NCBI RefSeq assembly: GCF_009928685.1
Contig: NZ_WWEO01000043.1
Span: forward strand, 434,001-498,000
Direction of reading: 5' to 3'
Length of the DNA: 64,000 bases
Source of the DNA: Mucilaginibacter agri
Lineage (GTDB): Bacteria; Bacteroidota; Bacteroidia; Sphingobacteriales; Sphingobacteriaceae
Below the pieces are notes generated by a model. The model saw only the letters and a program-made list of their open reading frames with translations, was not told the origin of the DNA and did no database searches. Below are positions 42,674-51,467 of the stretch, piece after piece; the first letter of the stretch is position 1, and every line of letters begins with the position of its first letter. The position numbers and the translations under genes are program-made.

Positions 42674-42765
42674 TGTCATTGCGAGCGTAGCGCGGCAACC
42701 TCGTGGTTTACAGGGCGGACCTGAAAAGCGACGAGGTTGCTTGGTCGTACCTCCTCGCAATGACA
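42674..42765. repeat. Dispersed palindrome, TCATTGCGAG family
   Basis: TGTCATTGCGAGCG and CTCGCAATGACA outer arms; inner GCAACCTCGT faces ACGAGGTTGC. The closest relative is the 26811 copy. Confidence 0.85.
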
Positions 42766-42791
42766 TAAGGATAGATGAGTACAGAATTAAA

Positions 42792-42827
42792 ATTCTTGAT
42801 TCTTGTATCTCGATTCCTGACTCTCTC
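42792..42827. repeat. Short repeat of the CTCGATTCTTG family
   Basis: ATTCTTGATTCTTGTATCTC then GATTCCTGACTCTC, ending at the stop of the minus-strand leuS gene. Confidence 0.6.
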
Positions 42828-45815
42828 TTACACTACCATATTTACAATCCTGCCTTTAACAACAATCACCTTTTTAGGGGTTTTGCCATCAAGGTAGCGT
42901 TGTACATCAGTGTTGGCTAAAACAAATGCCTCGGTATCTTTCACATCCAGCGAAAGCGGGATATTAAGGTTCATTTTTGTTTTGCCATTGATAGAGATCG
43001 GGTAGGCAAACTCATCTTCAACCAAATATTCAGGGTTAAATTTAGGGTAAGCAGCGTACGATAATGTGCCTGCCTCGTTACCTAAAAGCACCCAGAGTTC
43101 TTCGCAGATGTGCGGCGCGTAAGGTTCAAGAATGATCACCATCTCTTGCAGAATGGCGCGTTTGTTGCATTTCAGATCAGTTAGTTCGTTAACGGCAATC
43201 ATGAAGCTGGAAACAGACGTGTTGAACGAGAAACGCTCGATATCCTCTTCCACCTTACGGATGATCTTGTGTAACGATTTTAACTCGGCTTTAGTAGGGG
43301 CTTCGTCAGATACGTTAAATTCCCATGCATCATTATGGAACAATCTCCAGAACTTACGCAGGAATTTAAACACGCCCTCGATACCATTGGTATTCCAAGG
43401 TTTGCTTTGCTCCAGCGGGCCTAAAAACATTTCGTACATACGCAGCGTGTCGGCGCCGTAACGCTCAATGATATCGTCAGGGTTAACCACGTTGAATTTA
43501 GATTTCGACATCTTTTCAACTTCGACACCGCAGATGTATTTGCCTCCTTTTGATACAAAGAAAGCATTTTCGTATTCTTTTCTCCACGTCTTAAATTTCT
43601 CCCAATCTAAAGTCTCATTATTAACTAGGTTCACGTCAACATGTAAATCGCTAACAATTTTGTTATGAATGTTAAGATTTAATTTGACCCTCATTCTAAG
43701 AGTTTCTAACTCTTCTTTTAGATATATGTTATTTATATTGTTTTCTAACAATACCCGTTCTTCTACGTTGTTATTTAGGTCATCTAAGTTATCGAGTGAT
43801 ATAAATATCATCGGTAATGACCTAATTGCAGATGCTTTTAGCTCTTCCTCTAAATCGAAATTTTGTACATATTCCGTCGGCTCCAATTCAAATGTTAATC
43901 TATACACAAAGTTAGATCTGCCCTGAATCATCCCTTGGTTAATCAATTTTTTGAAAGGCTCTTCTTCAACAACCTTACCAATATCTTTTAAAAACTTGTT
44001 CCAGAAACGGCTGTACAACAGGTGTCCGGTTGCATGCTCGGAACCACCGATATACAAATCCACATCTTTCCAGTACTCAATCGCTTCTTTCGATGCAAAT
44101 TCAGTATTATTTTGCGCATCCATGTAGCGGTACCAATACCAGCTGCTACCAGCCCAACCTGGCATGGTGCTTAATTCGTATTCAAAGCCATTATAGTTCC
44201 AATCTGTAGCGCGGGCCAGTGGTGGCTCGCCGCTTTCTGTTGGTAAATATTTATCAACCTCTGGTAACAACAAAGGCAATTCGTTTTCGCTGATTAAGTG
44301 AGGCAGGTTATCTTTAAAATAAACCGGAACAGGCTCACCCCAATAACGCTGACGGCCAAAAATGGCATCGCGCATGCGGAAGTTAACGCGTGCTTTACCG
44401 GCGCCAACTTCTTCCAGTTTGGCAATCACAGCAGCAGTTGCTTCTTTATATTCTAAGCCGTTGATGAAATCAGAATTGATGTATTTACCTTCCTTGGTCG
44501 GGTCGGCTTCTGTTTCGATGTTTTGAATGTCGATGATCGGGATAATCGGCAGGTTAAAATGCTTCGCAAACAAATAATCGCGCTGATCGCCCGATGGAAC
44601 GGCCATTACAGCACCGGTACCATAGCCAGCTAATACGTAATCGGCAATCCATAACTGGATTTTCTCGCCGTTCAACGGATTCAACACATAGCTACCGGTA
44701 AATGCGCCCGATACTGTTTTTGTATCGGCCATGCGATCCAGCTCCGATTTCTTTTTGGTTTGGGTGATGTATGCCTCAACTGTAGCTTTTTGCTCTGGCG
44801 TGGTAAGTTGTGCAACCAACTCATGCTCGGGAGCCAATACCACAAATGTTACCCCGAAAATGGTATCAACGCGGGTAGTGAAAACTTCGATATAATCGGT
44901 GGCGTGTTGCGTGTTGTGTGGCTCGTTCCCCGCACCAGGCAACCCGAACCTAACAGATGCTCCCACGCTTTTGCCTATCCAGTTGCGCTGCATTTCTTTC
45001 AGTGGTTCCGGCCAGTCAATAGTGTCTAAACCTTGCAGTAAACGCTCGGCGTAGGCAGTAATGCGCATGCTCCACTGCATCATTTTCTTTTGTTCAACGG
45101 GGTAGCCGCCGCGCTCAGAGAAGCCATCTTTTACCTCGTCGTTGGCCAATACGGTACCTAAAGCGGCACACCAGTTTACGGTGCTTTCGCGCAGGTAGGT
45201 AAGGCGATATTTTAATAATTCCTGTTGTTGTTCTTCAGATGATAGCGCTTTCCACTCATCGGCCGTAAAGGTTAAAACCTCTTCGTCGCTCACCGCATTA
45301 ATGCCTTTTGAACCTTTGCTTTCGAAGTGTGCAACCAACGTGGCAATTGATTCTGCTTTGTCTGCATCTTTATTATACCAGGAGTTAAACAGCTGCATAA
45401 AGATCCACTGCGTCCATTTGTAGTAGTCGGGCGAGCTGGTGCGCACCTCGCGGCTCCAGTCGAACGAGAAACCGATCTGGTCTAACTGGCGGCGATAGGT
45501 GGCAATGTTATCCTCGGTAGTAATAGCAGGGTGTTGGCCGGTTTGTATAGCGTATTGCTCTGCCGGTAAGCCAAACGAATCGTAGCCCATTGGGTGCAAA
45601 ACGTTAAAGCCTTTGAGGCGTTTATAGCGCGCAAAAATATCAGAAGCGATGTAACCCAGCGGGTGACCAACATGCAAACCTGCTCCCGATGGATAAGGAA
45701 ACATATCCAGCACAAAGTATTTTGGTTTTGACGATTGGTTGTCGGCTTTAAATGTTTGATTGGTAGCCCAAAACTGCTGCCACTTTTTCTCGATGTCTTT
45801 AAACTGATAATCCAT
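42828..45815 (-). CDS. leuS: Leucyl-tRNA synthetase
   Basis: Class I aminoacyl-tRNA synthetase charging tRNA-Leu. 995 residues with HVGH at 48-51 (HIGH signature) and KMSKSK near 768. The CP1 editing domain is between, with Bacteroidota-type inserts near residue 170. The frame is open throughout. Residues ~638-720 (nt ~43654-43905) are an AT-rich, Leu/Asn/Glu-rich segment between GRSNFVYRL and [10 protein letters not shown]. It is longer than I expect for the leucine-specific region before KMSKS. The C-terminal anticodon-binding domain is intact. Confidence 0.96.
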   Translation of the reverse strand: MDYQFKDIEKKWQQFWATNQTFKADNQSSKPKYFVLDMFPYPSGAGLHVGHPLGYIASDIFARYKRLKGFNVLHPMGYDSFGLPAEQYAIQTGQHPAITTEDNIATYRRQLDQIGFSFDWSREVRTSSPDYYKWTQWIFMQLFNSWYNKDADKAESIATLVAHFESKGSKGINAVSDEEVLTFTADEWKALSSEEQQQELLKYRLTYLRESTVNWCAALGTVLANDEVKDGFSERGGYPVEQKKMMQWSMRITAYAERLLQGLDTIDWPEPLKEMQRNWIGKSVGASVRFGLPGAGNEPHNTQHATDYIEVFTTRVDTIFGVTFVVLAPEHELVAQLTTPEQKATVEAYITQTKKKSELDRMADTKTVSGAFTGSYVLNPLNGEKIQLWIADYVLAGYGTGAVMAVPSGDQRDYLFAKHFNLPIIPIIDIQNIETEADPTKEGKYINSDFINGLEYKEATAAVIAKLEEVGAGKARVNFRMRDAIFGRQRYWGEPVPVYFKDNLPHLISENELPLLLPEVDKYLPTESGEPPLARATDWNYNGFEYELSTMPGWAGSSWYWYRYMDAQNNTEFASKEAIEYWKDVDLYIGGSEHATGHLLYSRFWNKFLKDIGKVVEEEPFKKLINQGMIQGRSNFVYRLTFELEPTEYVQNFDLEEELKASAIRSLPMIFISLDNLDDLNNNVEERVLLENNINNIYLKEELETLRMRVKLNLNIHNKIVSDLHVDVNLVNNETLDWEKFKTWRKEYENAFFVSKGGKYICGVEVEKMSKSKFNVVNPDDIIERYGADTLRMYEMFLGPLEQSKPWNTNGIEGVFKFLRKFWRLFHNDAWEFNVSDEAPTKAELKSLHKIIRKVEEDIERFSFNTSVSSFMIAVNELTDLKCNKRAILQEMVIILEPYAPHICEELWVLLGNEAGTLSYAAYPKFNPEYLVEDEFAYPISINGKTKMNLNIPLSLDVKDTEAFVLANTDVQRYLDGKTPKKVIVVKGRIVNMVV

Positions 45816-45952
45816 TATTGCTAACGCTATAAAAAATGCGATTGCGAATTTAAGAAAAATGACGGCTTATCTAATAGACTTTGCGTATTACTTACACTTT
45901 AGCAATGTGTTGATTATTTAATTATCCCCTAAATAAGTATTATTGTTAACTC

Positions 45953-47212
45953 ATGAAACGCTTATTATCCAACCTTACCTTCCAGGTAGTTATCGCCATA
46001 GTGCTTGGCGTAATTGTAGGTATTTATTTTAAGGAGTTTGCGCCAACCGCGCAAACCATTAGCAAAGTGTTTATCAGTATGATTACCATGCTGATCGCAC
46101 CTATCATTTTCTTCGTCATCGTACTGGGTATCGCGGGTATGAACGATATGAAAAAAGTAGGAAGGGTAGGCGGTAAGGCTATTCTGTACTTCGAGATTGT
46201 AACCACTTTTGCATTAACCCTTGGCGTGGTATTCGCCAATGTGCTGCGCCCGGGCGATGGTATGGTGGTGGCGACAGTTAACAAAGCTGCCGATGCCAAA
46301 CTAGAAGCTTATAAAGCACAGGCTGCCGAAATGCACTGGGGCGACTTCTTTGCCCACATTGTGCCGGGTAATGTTATCGAAGCTTTCTCCAAAGGCGATA
46401 TTCTGCAAATCCTGTTCTTCGCCATATTGTTTGGCTATGGCCTCAGCAAAATGGGCGATGCGGGCAAGCCAATTGTCGATGGCATCGACAGGCTATCTAA
46501 AGTGTTCTTCAACATTATGGGTGTGGTGATGAAGGTGGCGCCAATCGGTGCATTCGGCGGTATGGCATTCACGGTGGGTACTTATGGTATATCAACCCTG
46601 CTGCCTATGCTTAAACTGCTGGGCGCCGTGTACCTCGCAATGCTGGTGTTTATCTTCGTGGTACTTAACGTTATTTGCACTATTTATAAATTTAGCCTGT
46701 GGCAATACCTTAAATTTATCCGGCAGGAAATTTTGATCGTTCTGGGTACATCTTCGTCCGAACCCGTACTGCCCAGCATGATGGAAAAAATGGAGCGGTT
46801 TGGCTGCGCCAAATCTGTGGTAGGTTTGGTGATTCCCACCGGATATTCCTTTAACCTCGACGGTACTACGATATATCTTTCTATGTCGGTTATCTTTCTG
46901 GCACAGGTATTTCATATCCCGCTTTCGTTGGGGCAGCAGTTAACTATTATCGGCATTTTAATGGTTACCTCTAAAGGTGCGGCAGGTGTTACCGGCAGTG
47001 GTTTTATTGTGCTGGCATCTACACTTACGGCTATCAAGGTTATTCCCGTTGAAAGTGTTGCCATACTTTTGGGTGTGGACAGGTTTATGTCTCTAGCCCG
47101 GGCCTTAACCAATGTTATCGGTAATGGTATTGCCAGTGTGGTGATTGCGAAGAGTGAAAAGGAGTTTGATGAAGAGAGGTATGAATTGGCGATTAGCCCC
47201 CCGGCCCCCTAA
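45953..47212 (+). CDS. Dicarboxylate/amino acid:cation symporter
   Basis: 419-residue inner-membrane transporter of the DAACS (DctA/GltP) family, importing C4-dicarboxylates or acidic amino acids with H+/Na+. Recognisable segments: the serine-rich reentrant loop GTSSSEPVLPSMM, IPTGYSFNLDGTTIYLSM (TM7, NMDGT-type motif here NLDGT) and SKGAAGVTGSGFIVLA (second reentrant loop). Eight helices are expected. The last residues (AISPPAP) and the stop codon are encoded by an intergenic-type palindrome (47204-47219). Confidence 0.92.
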   Translation: MKRLLSNLTFQVVIAIVLGVIVGIYFKEFAPTAQTISKVFISMITMLIAPIIFFVIVLGIAGMNDMKKVGRVGGKAILYFEIVTTFALTLGVVFANVLRPGDGMVVATVNKAADAKLEAYKAQAAEMHWGDFFAHIVPGNVIEAFSKGDILQILFFAILFGYGLSKMGDAGKPIVDGIDRLSKVFFNIMGVVMKVAPIGAFGGMAFTVGTYGISTLLPMLKLLGAVYLAMLVFIFVVLNVICTIYKFSLWQYLKFIRQEILIVLGTSSSEPVLPSMMEKMERFGCAKSVVGLVIPTGYSFNLDGTTIYLSMSVIFLAQVFHIPLSLGQQLTIIGILMVTSKGAAGVTGSGFIVLASTLTAIKVIPVESVAILLGVDRFMSLARALTNVIGNGIASVVIAKSEKEFDEERYELAISPPAP

Positions 47213-47257
47213 AGGGGGCGGATTTCGGAATTCGGATGTTCGATTTCGGATTTGATA
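47204..47257. repeat. GCCCCC-taaa-GGGGGC palindrome plus half TTTCGGAT repeat
   Basis: The GC-rich hairpin (47204-47219) contains the stop codon of the symporter gene in its loop. The adjoining CGGATTTCGGAATTCGGATG resembles the left arm of the 37110 repeat. Confidence 0.7.
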
Positions 47258-47261
47258 AAAT

Positions 47262-47609
47262 ATGAATTACGTTACTACAATTAACAATATTACCTTTCGC
47301 AATGGTTATTCATTGGATCTCGAGCATCCTATAAAAGAAGTGCTGCAGATTGATAATGTTATTGTTATCATACTTGAACCTCCTGCGAACATCATTTATA
47401 ACTACAACGTTTTTGCTTTTAGTACAATTGGCGATTTTCTATGGCGAATAGAGGATGTAAAACTTTATTATAGGGGCTCTGATGATTGCCCATATACTGG
47501 ATCGATAATAAATAATGATGGAGAGTTGGTACTGTTTAATTGGTGCGATACAGCTGTTATAATAAATCCACTAACTGGCGAGGTAATTCGTACTTATCAA
47601 ACTAAATAA
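47262..47609 (+). CDS. Hypothetical protein
   Basis: 115 residues, not recognised. No signal peptide. Beta-rich with alternating hydrophobics (VLQIDNVIVIILEPPANIIY, FAFSTIGDFLWRIEDVKLYY) and a C-terminal half resembling a blade of a propeller (GELVLFNWCDTAVIINPLTG). In general look it recalls the orphan at 21239. AT-rich relative to its neighbours and embedded between repeats. Function unknown. Confidence 0.5.
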   Translation: MNYVTTINNITFRNGYSLDLEHPIKEVLQIDNVIVIILEPPANIIYNYNVFAFSTIGDFLWRIEDVKLYYRGSDDCPYTGSIINNDGELVLFNWCDTAVIINPLTGEVIRTYQTK

Positions 47610-47793
47610 CGCGGTGTCGTTTGAAGTTAGAGACTTCGAACGTTTCAACCTATGGTCGGTACTATCACCGGCTATTTGATTTCCTTCTAACCATCTTTCC
47701 ACAACCTACCACTGTCACCTCAAAGTCCGTTTCTTAATTACCATAAACCTTTGTGTTGCTAAAAAGTTAGTCTTGCAGTAAAGAGATAAAGCT

Positions 47794-48351
47794 ATGACTA
47801 CATTTAACAAACTAGTATTAACAGCATTTTTCGGGTTATTAAGCACTTCATTATTCGCGCAGGAATATCTACCTGCAACCAACCCTGCTAAAACTGGCCG
47901 GTCGCCGGGTGTGAAAGTGAAGTTGCTGAACGATAATGGCGGCACCAAAGTTTATGTGCTGGTATTTGCCAAAGGCGATGAAGTAATGTCGGGCCTTACG
48001 GAGTTTGCGCAAAAGTATAAGGTAACCAGTGCCTCGTTTACGGCTATTGGCGATGCTACGTCGAGCAAGTTTGGCTGGTTTGATAAGGATAAAAAGATGT
48101 TCAAGGTATTTTCGTTGAACGAGCAGGCAGAAATAACCTCAATGGTTGGCGACATTTCTATCATTAACGGTAAACCCTCGGTGCATGCGCATGTAAACGT
48201 TGCCGATCAAAACGGCATGGTGCACGGTGGTCATTTGATCGAGGCGTTTGTTTATCCAACTTTAGAGGTGGTAGTAACTGTAACCCCAGCCATACTACAT
48301 AAGCAATATGATGCGGAGTCGAATATTAATTTGCTGCATCCGGAGCTGTAA
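47794..48351 (+). CDS. PPC-domain (DUF296) protein with signal peptide
   Basis: 185 residues. A signal peptide (residues 1-22, FFGLLSTSLFA) precedes a PPC domain (plants and prokaryotes conserved). The domain includes LVFAKGDEVMSGLTEFAQKY, FTAIGDATSSKFGW, MVGDISIINGKPSVHAHVNV and GMVHGGHLIEAFVYPTLEVV. The three histidines of the H-A-H and GGHL motifs are positioned as in metal-binding bacterial PPC trimers. Export to the periplasm is unusual for this domain, which is known best from plant AT-hook DNA-binding proteins. No AT-hook is present. Confidence 0.82.
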   Translation: MTTFNKLVLTAFFGLLSTSLFAQEYLPATNPAKTGRSPGVKVKLLNDNGGTKVYVLVFAKGDEVMSGLTEFAQKYKVTSASFTAIGDATSSKFGWFDKDKKMFKVFSLNEQAEITSMVGDISIINGKPSVHAHVNVADQNGMVHGGHLIEAFVYPTLEVVVTVTPAILHKQYDAESNINLLHPEL

Positions 48352-48399
48352 AGCAATGAGTGAATGAAAATAGGGGTTGTGCTGTACTCGCCATTTTTC

Positions 48400-48482
48400 G
48401 CATTAGGGATTGCAGCGAATACCGGCCACGAGCCTAATGCCTGCAGGCGTATGAGCGGAAAGCCCGGACCGCAGGCAATGCC
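48400..48482. repeat. AGGGATTGCAGCG...GGAAAGCCCGG element
   Basis: GCATTAGG (48400-48407) pairs with CCTAATGC (48433-48440), and GCCTGCAGGC (48439-48448) is a perfect palindrome. The words GGGATTGCAGCG and AGCGGAAAGCCCGG resemble intergenic elements I recall from other Bacteroidota genomes, a recollection that was not checked. Confidence 0.5.
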
Positions 48483-48588
48483 ATAGTTAATGAGCAGTTG
48501 ATTAGTTATTGGTGAGTAGTTTATCGAGACGTAGTAAGAATTTTATCCAGGCGATATTAACTTAGGCAAAGCATCCTATAAGCTGCTA

Positions 48589-48623
48589 ATCGAAGAAGAT
48601 TCTTCACTACGTTCTGAATGACA
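48589..48623. repeat. Half copy of the CATTCTGAA palindrome
   Basis: ATCGAAGAAGATTCTTCACT then ACGTTCTGAATGACA matches the right half of the 16271 and 22171 copies. Confidence 0.6.
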
Positions 48624-48721
48624 AAACGCTTTTTAAAGCGGTGTTAAACAATAGCTAAAAACCCGCTCCAACACCTGCCATGTAAAACGTTTAACGTATT
48701 ACGTTTTTAAGACACAAATAA

Positions 48722-48752
48722 TTTGACTTTATAGTCAATAACTTTAGCTTTG
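48722..48752 (+). promoter_or_regulatory. Consensus Bacteroidota promoter of sucD
   Basis: TTTG (48722-48725), 19-nt spacer, TAGCTTTG (48745-48752): exact match to TTTG-N19-TAnnTTTG. The ATG follows 21 nt after the -7 box. Confidence 0.8.
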
Positions 48753-48773
48753 CCGTTGAATAAAGAAAAAACC

Positions 48774-49652
48774 ATGAGCGTTCTCGTAAACAAAGATTCA
48801 AAAGTTATAGTACAGGGTTTTACCGGTAACGAAGGTACCTACCATGCCTCGCAAATGATCGAGTACGGAACCCAGTTGGTTGGCGGTGTAACGCCAGGCA
48901 AAGGCGGTCAGGAACATTTGGGCAAACCGGTGTTTAATACTGTTAAAGATGCGGTTGATAAAACCGGTGCTGATGTATCTATCATATTTGTACCTCCTGC
49001 ATTTGCAGCCGATGCAATTATGGAAGCTGCCGAAGCTGGTATTAAAGTTATTGTATGTATTACCGAAGGTATCCCTACAAAGGATATGATTGCGGTTAAA
49101 GAATATTTAACAGACAAGGATAGCCGTTTAATCGGCCCTAACTGTCCGGGCATTATTACTGCCGACGAAGCTAAGATTGGTATTATGCCAGGCTTTATCT
49201 TCAAAAAAGGTAACGTGGGTGTGGTTTCAAAATCAGGAACTTTAACTTACGAAGCTGTTGACCAGGTTGTTAAAGCTGGTTTAGGTATCACTACCGCTAT
49301 CGGTATTGGTGGCGATCCGATTATTGGTACTCCAACCAAAGAAGCGGTTGAATTATTGATGAACGATCCGGACACTCACGGTATCATTATGATCGGCGAG
49401 ATTGGTGGCGGCATGGAAGCTGATGCTGCCCGTTGGATCAAAGAAAACGGTACTAAACCTGTTGTAGGTTTCATCGCTGGTCAAACTGCGCCTCCGGGCC
49501 GTCGTATGGGTCACGCTGGTGCTATTGTAGGGGGTGCTGATGATACTGCTGCTGCCAAAATGAAAATTATGGCTGAGTGCGGTATCCGCGTAGTACAATC
49601 GCCTGCCGAAATTGGCGCTGCTATGGCAGAAGAGCTGGCTAAATTAGCATAA
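48774..49652 (+). CDS. sucD: Succinyl-CoA ligase [ADP/GDP-forming] subunit alpha
   Basis: TCA-cycle enzyme subunit that carries the phosphohistidine intermediate, coupling succinyl-CoA cleavage to NTP synthesis. 292 residues from [20 protein letters not shown] (CoA-binding Rossmann domain). The phosphorylated His247 is in [13 protein letters not shown], and [17 protein letters not shown] is the CoA-ligase signature. The start is at the ATG and not at a TTG eight codons earlier, because that TTG is part of the -7 promoter box. The sucC gene is not adjacent. Confidence 0.96.
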   Translation: MSVLVNKDSKVIVQGFTGNEGTYHASQMIEYGTQLVGGVTPGKGGQEHLGKPVFNTVKDAVDKTGADVSIIFVPPAFAADAIMEAAEAGIKVIVCITEGIPTKDMIAVKEYLTDKDSRLIGPNCPGIITADEAKIGIMPGFIFKKGNVGVVSKSGTLTYEAVDQVVKAGLGITTAIGIGGDPIIGTPTKEAVELLMNDPDTHGIIMIGEIGGGMEADAARWIKENGTKPVVGFIAGQTAPPGRRMGHAGAIVGGADDTAAAKMKIMAECGIRVVQSPAEIGAAMAEELAKLA

Positions 49653-49667
49653 GCTTTTAGAAGCAAA

Positions 49668-49690
49668 AATCGAGAATCAGGAGTCAAGAC
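49668..49690. repeat. Short repeat of the CTCGATTCTTG family (reverse)
   Basis: ATCGAGAATCAGGAGTCAAG, 15 nt after the sucD stop. Confidence 0.5.
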
Positions 49691-49706
49691 CTGATCTTAA
49701 ATTATA

Positions 49707-49741
49707 GAAAATCCCGGTCCGGTTGGATCGGGATTTTTTTT
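49707..49741 (+). terminator. sucD terminator
   Basis: AAAATCCCGGTCC/GGATCGGGATTTT stem followed by a T tract. Confidence 0.85.
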
Positions 49742-49790
49742 GTTTGAATCTGAACCTGAATTTATAGAATTAGTGAATTGTCAGAATTTT

Positions 49791-49972
49791 TCATTCCCCT
49801 CCCCGGAAGAGTCCGTTGGATAGCGCATTGGCAGGGGTAAACCATCTACGATAAGTAATCGGATTCTTTATCGGCACATTTACAAATTAGTGAATTAGCG
49901 GATTTTTTTCATTCCCCTCCCTGGAGGGGGCGCGGTGGAAATGCGCATTGGCAGGGGTGGGTTATCTGCGAC
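49791..49972. repeat. Two direct copies of a ~64-bp GC-rich element
   Basis: Copy 1 at 49791-49853 and copy 2 at 49909-49972 share TCATTCCCCTCC at the start and GCGCATTGGCAGGGGT near the end, then CATCTACGA/TATCTGCGA. Each holds a CCTCCC...GGAGG type stem. The stretches preceding each copy also match (TTAGTGAATT...), so the repeated unit may be ~118 bp. Confidence 0.75.
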
Positions 49973-50037
49973 AAATATTAGAATTCCACGCACCTGCACA
50001 TTTGCTCATCTGCATACATGCACGTCTGCACGCCAAA

Positions 50038-50460
50038 TCATCCCTTCTCCATAAACATCCATCTTTGTCCTTCCAGATCTTCTGCGCGGTAACGCGTACC
50101 TGGCCCACCGGTTTCTATTGCTGATAATATCGTTGCTCCCGAAGCTTTGGCATGTTCAAAATGCGCTTCCACATCGTCCACATAAACCAATACACCGTTA
50201 ATAACATAAGGCACCGACTGCCATTTAGCCGAAGCCTCGCAAACTTCACGGTGGTGTCGCGGACTTTGATAATCTGGCGAGGGTTCGGCAAGCATAATTA
50301 CACCTTCGCCCATTGCAAGCTCGCCATGCGTTAGTCGGCCGTTATCGTCAAGCCATTTGGTTTGTTCTGTAAAACCGAAAACCCGGCTTAGCCACTCCAT
50401 CGCTTTTACGCCATCTTCGTAGGCCAGCATAGGGATTATTGGTGGATAGGTATTTGCCAT
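50038..50460 (-). CDS. VOC-family (glyoxalase-like) protein
   Basis: 140-residue protein of the vicinal-oxygen-chelate fold. The N half is PPIIPMLAYEDGVKAMEWLS with FGFTEQTKWLDDNGRLTHGE; the C half is GVLVYVDDVEAHFEHAKASG and GGPGTRYRAEDLEGQRWMF. The His in LTHGEL, Glu near the C-terminus and the paired beta-alpha units are those of VOC metal sites. Substrate unknown. It is 22 nt downstream of the SDR gene on the same strand, likely one operon. Confidence 0.8.
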   Translation of the reverse strand: MANTYPPIIPMLAYEDGVKAMEWLSRVFGFTEQTKWLDDNGRLTHGELAMGEGVIMLAEPSPDYQSPRHHREVCEASAKWQSVPYVINGVLVYVDDVEAHFEHAKASGATILSAIETGGPGTRYRAEDLEGQRWMFMEKG

Positions 50461-50482
50461 GATATTTTATTTAACGTTTAAG

Positions 50483-51307
50483 CTATTCCTCGAGCCCGAA
50501 ATTCTTACTTACCATATCAAAAAAGGCCTCGTTGTCCATGCTCTTCCATGCAGCGTAAACGCCTTCTGCATCTTTGCCGGCAACGTAGCGGAGCTGGTCG
50601 GAGCCATCGGTGGCTGCTCCGTAAATGATCTCCGCCATTAGCTCGGCCGTTGAATAGTTTTCCTTATTGGCGTCGAACCTTGCCCATACTTTAGCAAGTG
50701 CTTCGTCGTAGTCAGATTTTTCGCCGGGTTTAATAGTGGTATGCAAAGAGCGGCCTGCAAAATCTGTAATAACACCTCCGGGTGCAACTACCTTAACTTT
50801 AATGCCGAAAGGTTTAAACTCGTATTTCAGCGATTCTGAAAGGCCATCCAAACCAAATTTAGTGGCATGGTATAGCGAATTAAATGGAAAGGCAACCAAG
50901 CCACCAATAGAAGTTACGTTGATGATAATACCGTTCTTTTGGGCTTTCATGGTTGGTACTACAGCCTTTATAACACGGATAACACCAAATAGATTTGTAT
51001 CGAACTGTTTCATTACATCGGCTTCTGTAGCCGATTCCAGAGGGCCAACAAGGCCGTAACCTGCGTTATTAAGTAATACATCTATTTGGCCAAAATCGTC
51101 AACTACAGCTTGTGCGGCTGCGGTAACACTTTCCGCATCGGTAACATCCAGTTGGTAAAGTTTAATATTGTTATGCTGTTCTAACTCGGGTTGATTGCCG
51201 GTGTTGCGCATAGTTGCGGCCACATTCCAGCCTTTATTTGCAAAATAAATTGCAGAGGCTTTACCAATGCCCGCTGATGCGCCGGTTATTAAAATGCTCT
51301 GTTTCAT
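50483..51307 (-). CDS. Short-chain dehydrogenase/reductase
   Basis: 274-residue classical SDR, an NAD(P)-dependent oxidoreductase. The cofactor loop TGASAGIGKA is at 7-16, NNAGYG near residue 83 and the catalytic Ser near 138 (VTSIGGLVAF). The YxxxK pair is in YHATKFG near 152-156. The C-terminal part with VVAPGGVITDF is typical. Substrate not readable. It is the first gene of a probable two-gene operon with the VOC protein. Confidence 0.9.
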   Translation of the reverse strand: MKQSILITGASAGIGKASAIYFANKGWNVAATMRNTGNQPELEQHNNIKLYQLDVTDAESVTAAAQAVVDDFGQIDVLLNNAGYGLVGPLESATEADVMKQFDTNLFGVIRVIKAVVPTMKAQKNGIIINVTSIGGLVAFPFNSLYHATKFGLDGLSESLKYEFKPFGIKVKVVAPGGVITDFAGRSLHTTIKPGEKSDYDEALAKVWARFDANKENYSTAELMAEIIYGAATDGSDQLRYVAGKDAEGVYAAWKSMDNEAFFDMVSKNFGLEE

Positions 51308-51467
51308 AGCGATGATTTATGTTTATTTAAAAGTAGATAAAACTAACCCGCAATTACAATACCGATAATGAAGTTTCAAATTCCCCTCTCTAGAGTGGGC
51401 AGGAGCGTGTCTTTTACGAATTATTACACCAGAAATTTTATAAATTGACACACCCAATCTGCTATTT

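Larger units (their letters stand above)
42484..42827. other. 344-bp intergenic region
   Basis: It holds two repeats (42674-42765 and 42792-42827). The first 190 bases carry a weak TAATTTCG box (42510-42517, minus strand) that may serve the barrel gene. No ORF. Confidence 0.5.
48352..48721. other. Intergenic region without a gene, repeat-rich
   Basis: About 370 bases with no supported ORF. It holds the structured element at 48400-48482, a half repeat at 48589-48623 and unremarkable sequence elsewhere. The sucD promoter follows. Confidence 0.55.

Noticed and set aside
43500..43930. Frameshift or broken leuS
   Set aside because: The odd composition suggested damage, but the frame is open from HVGH through KMSKS to the C-terminal domain.
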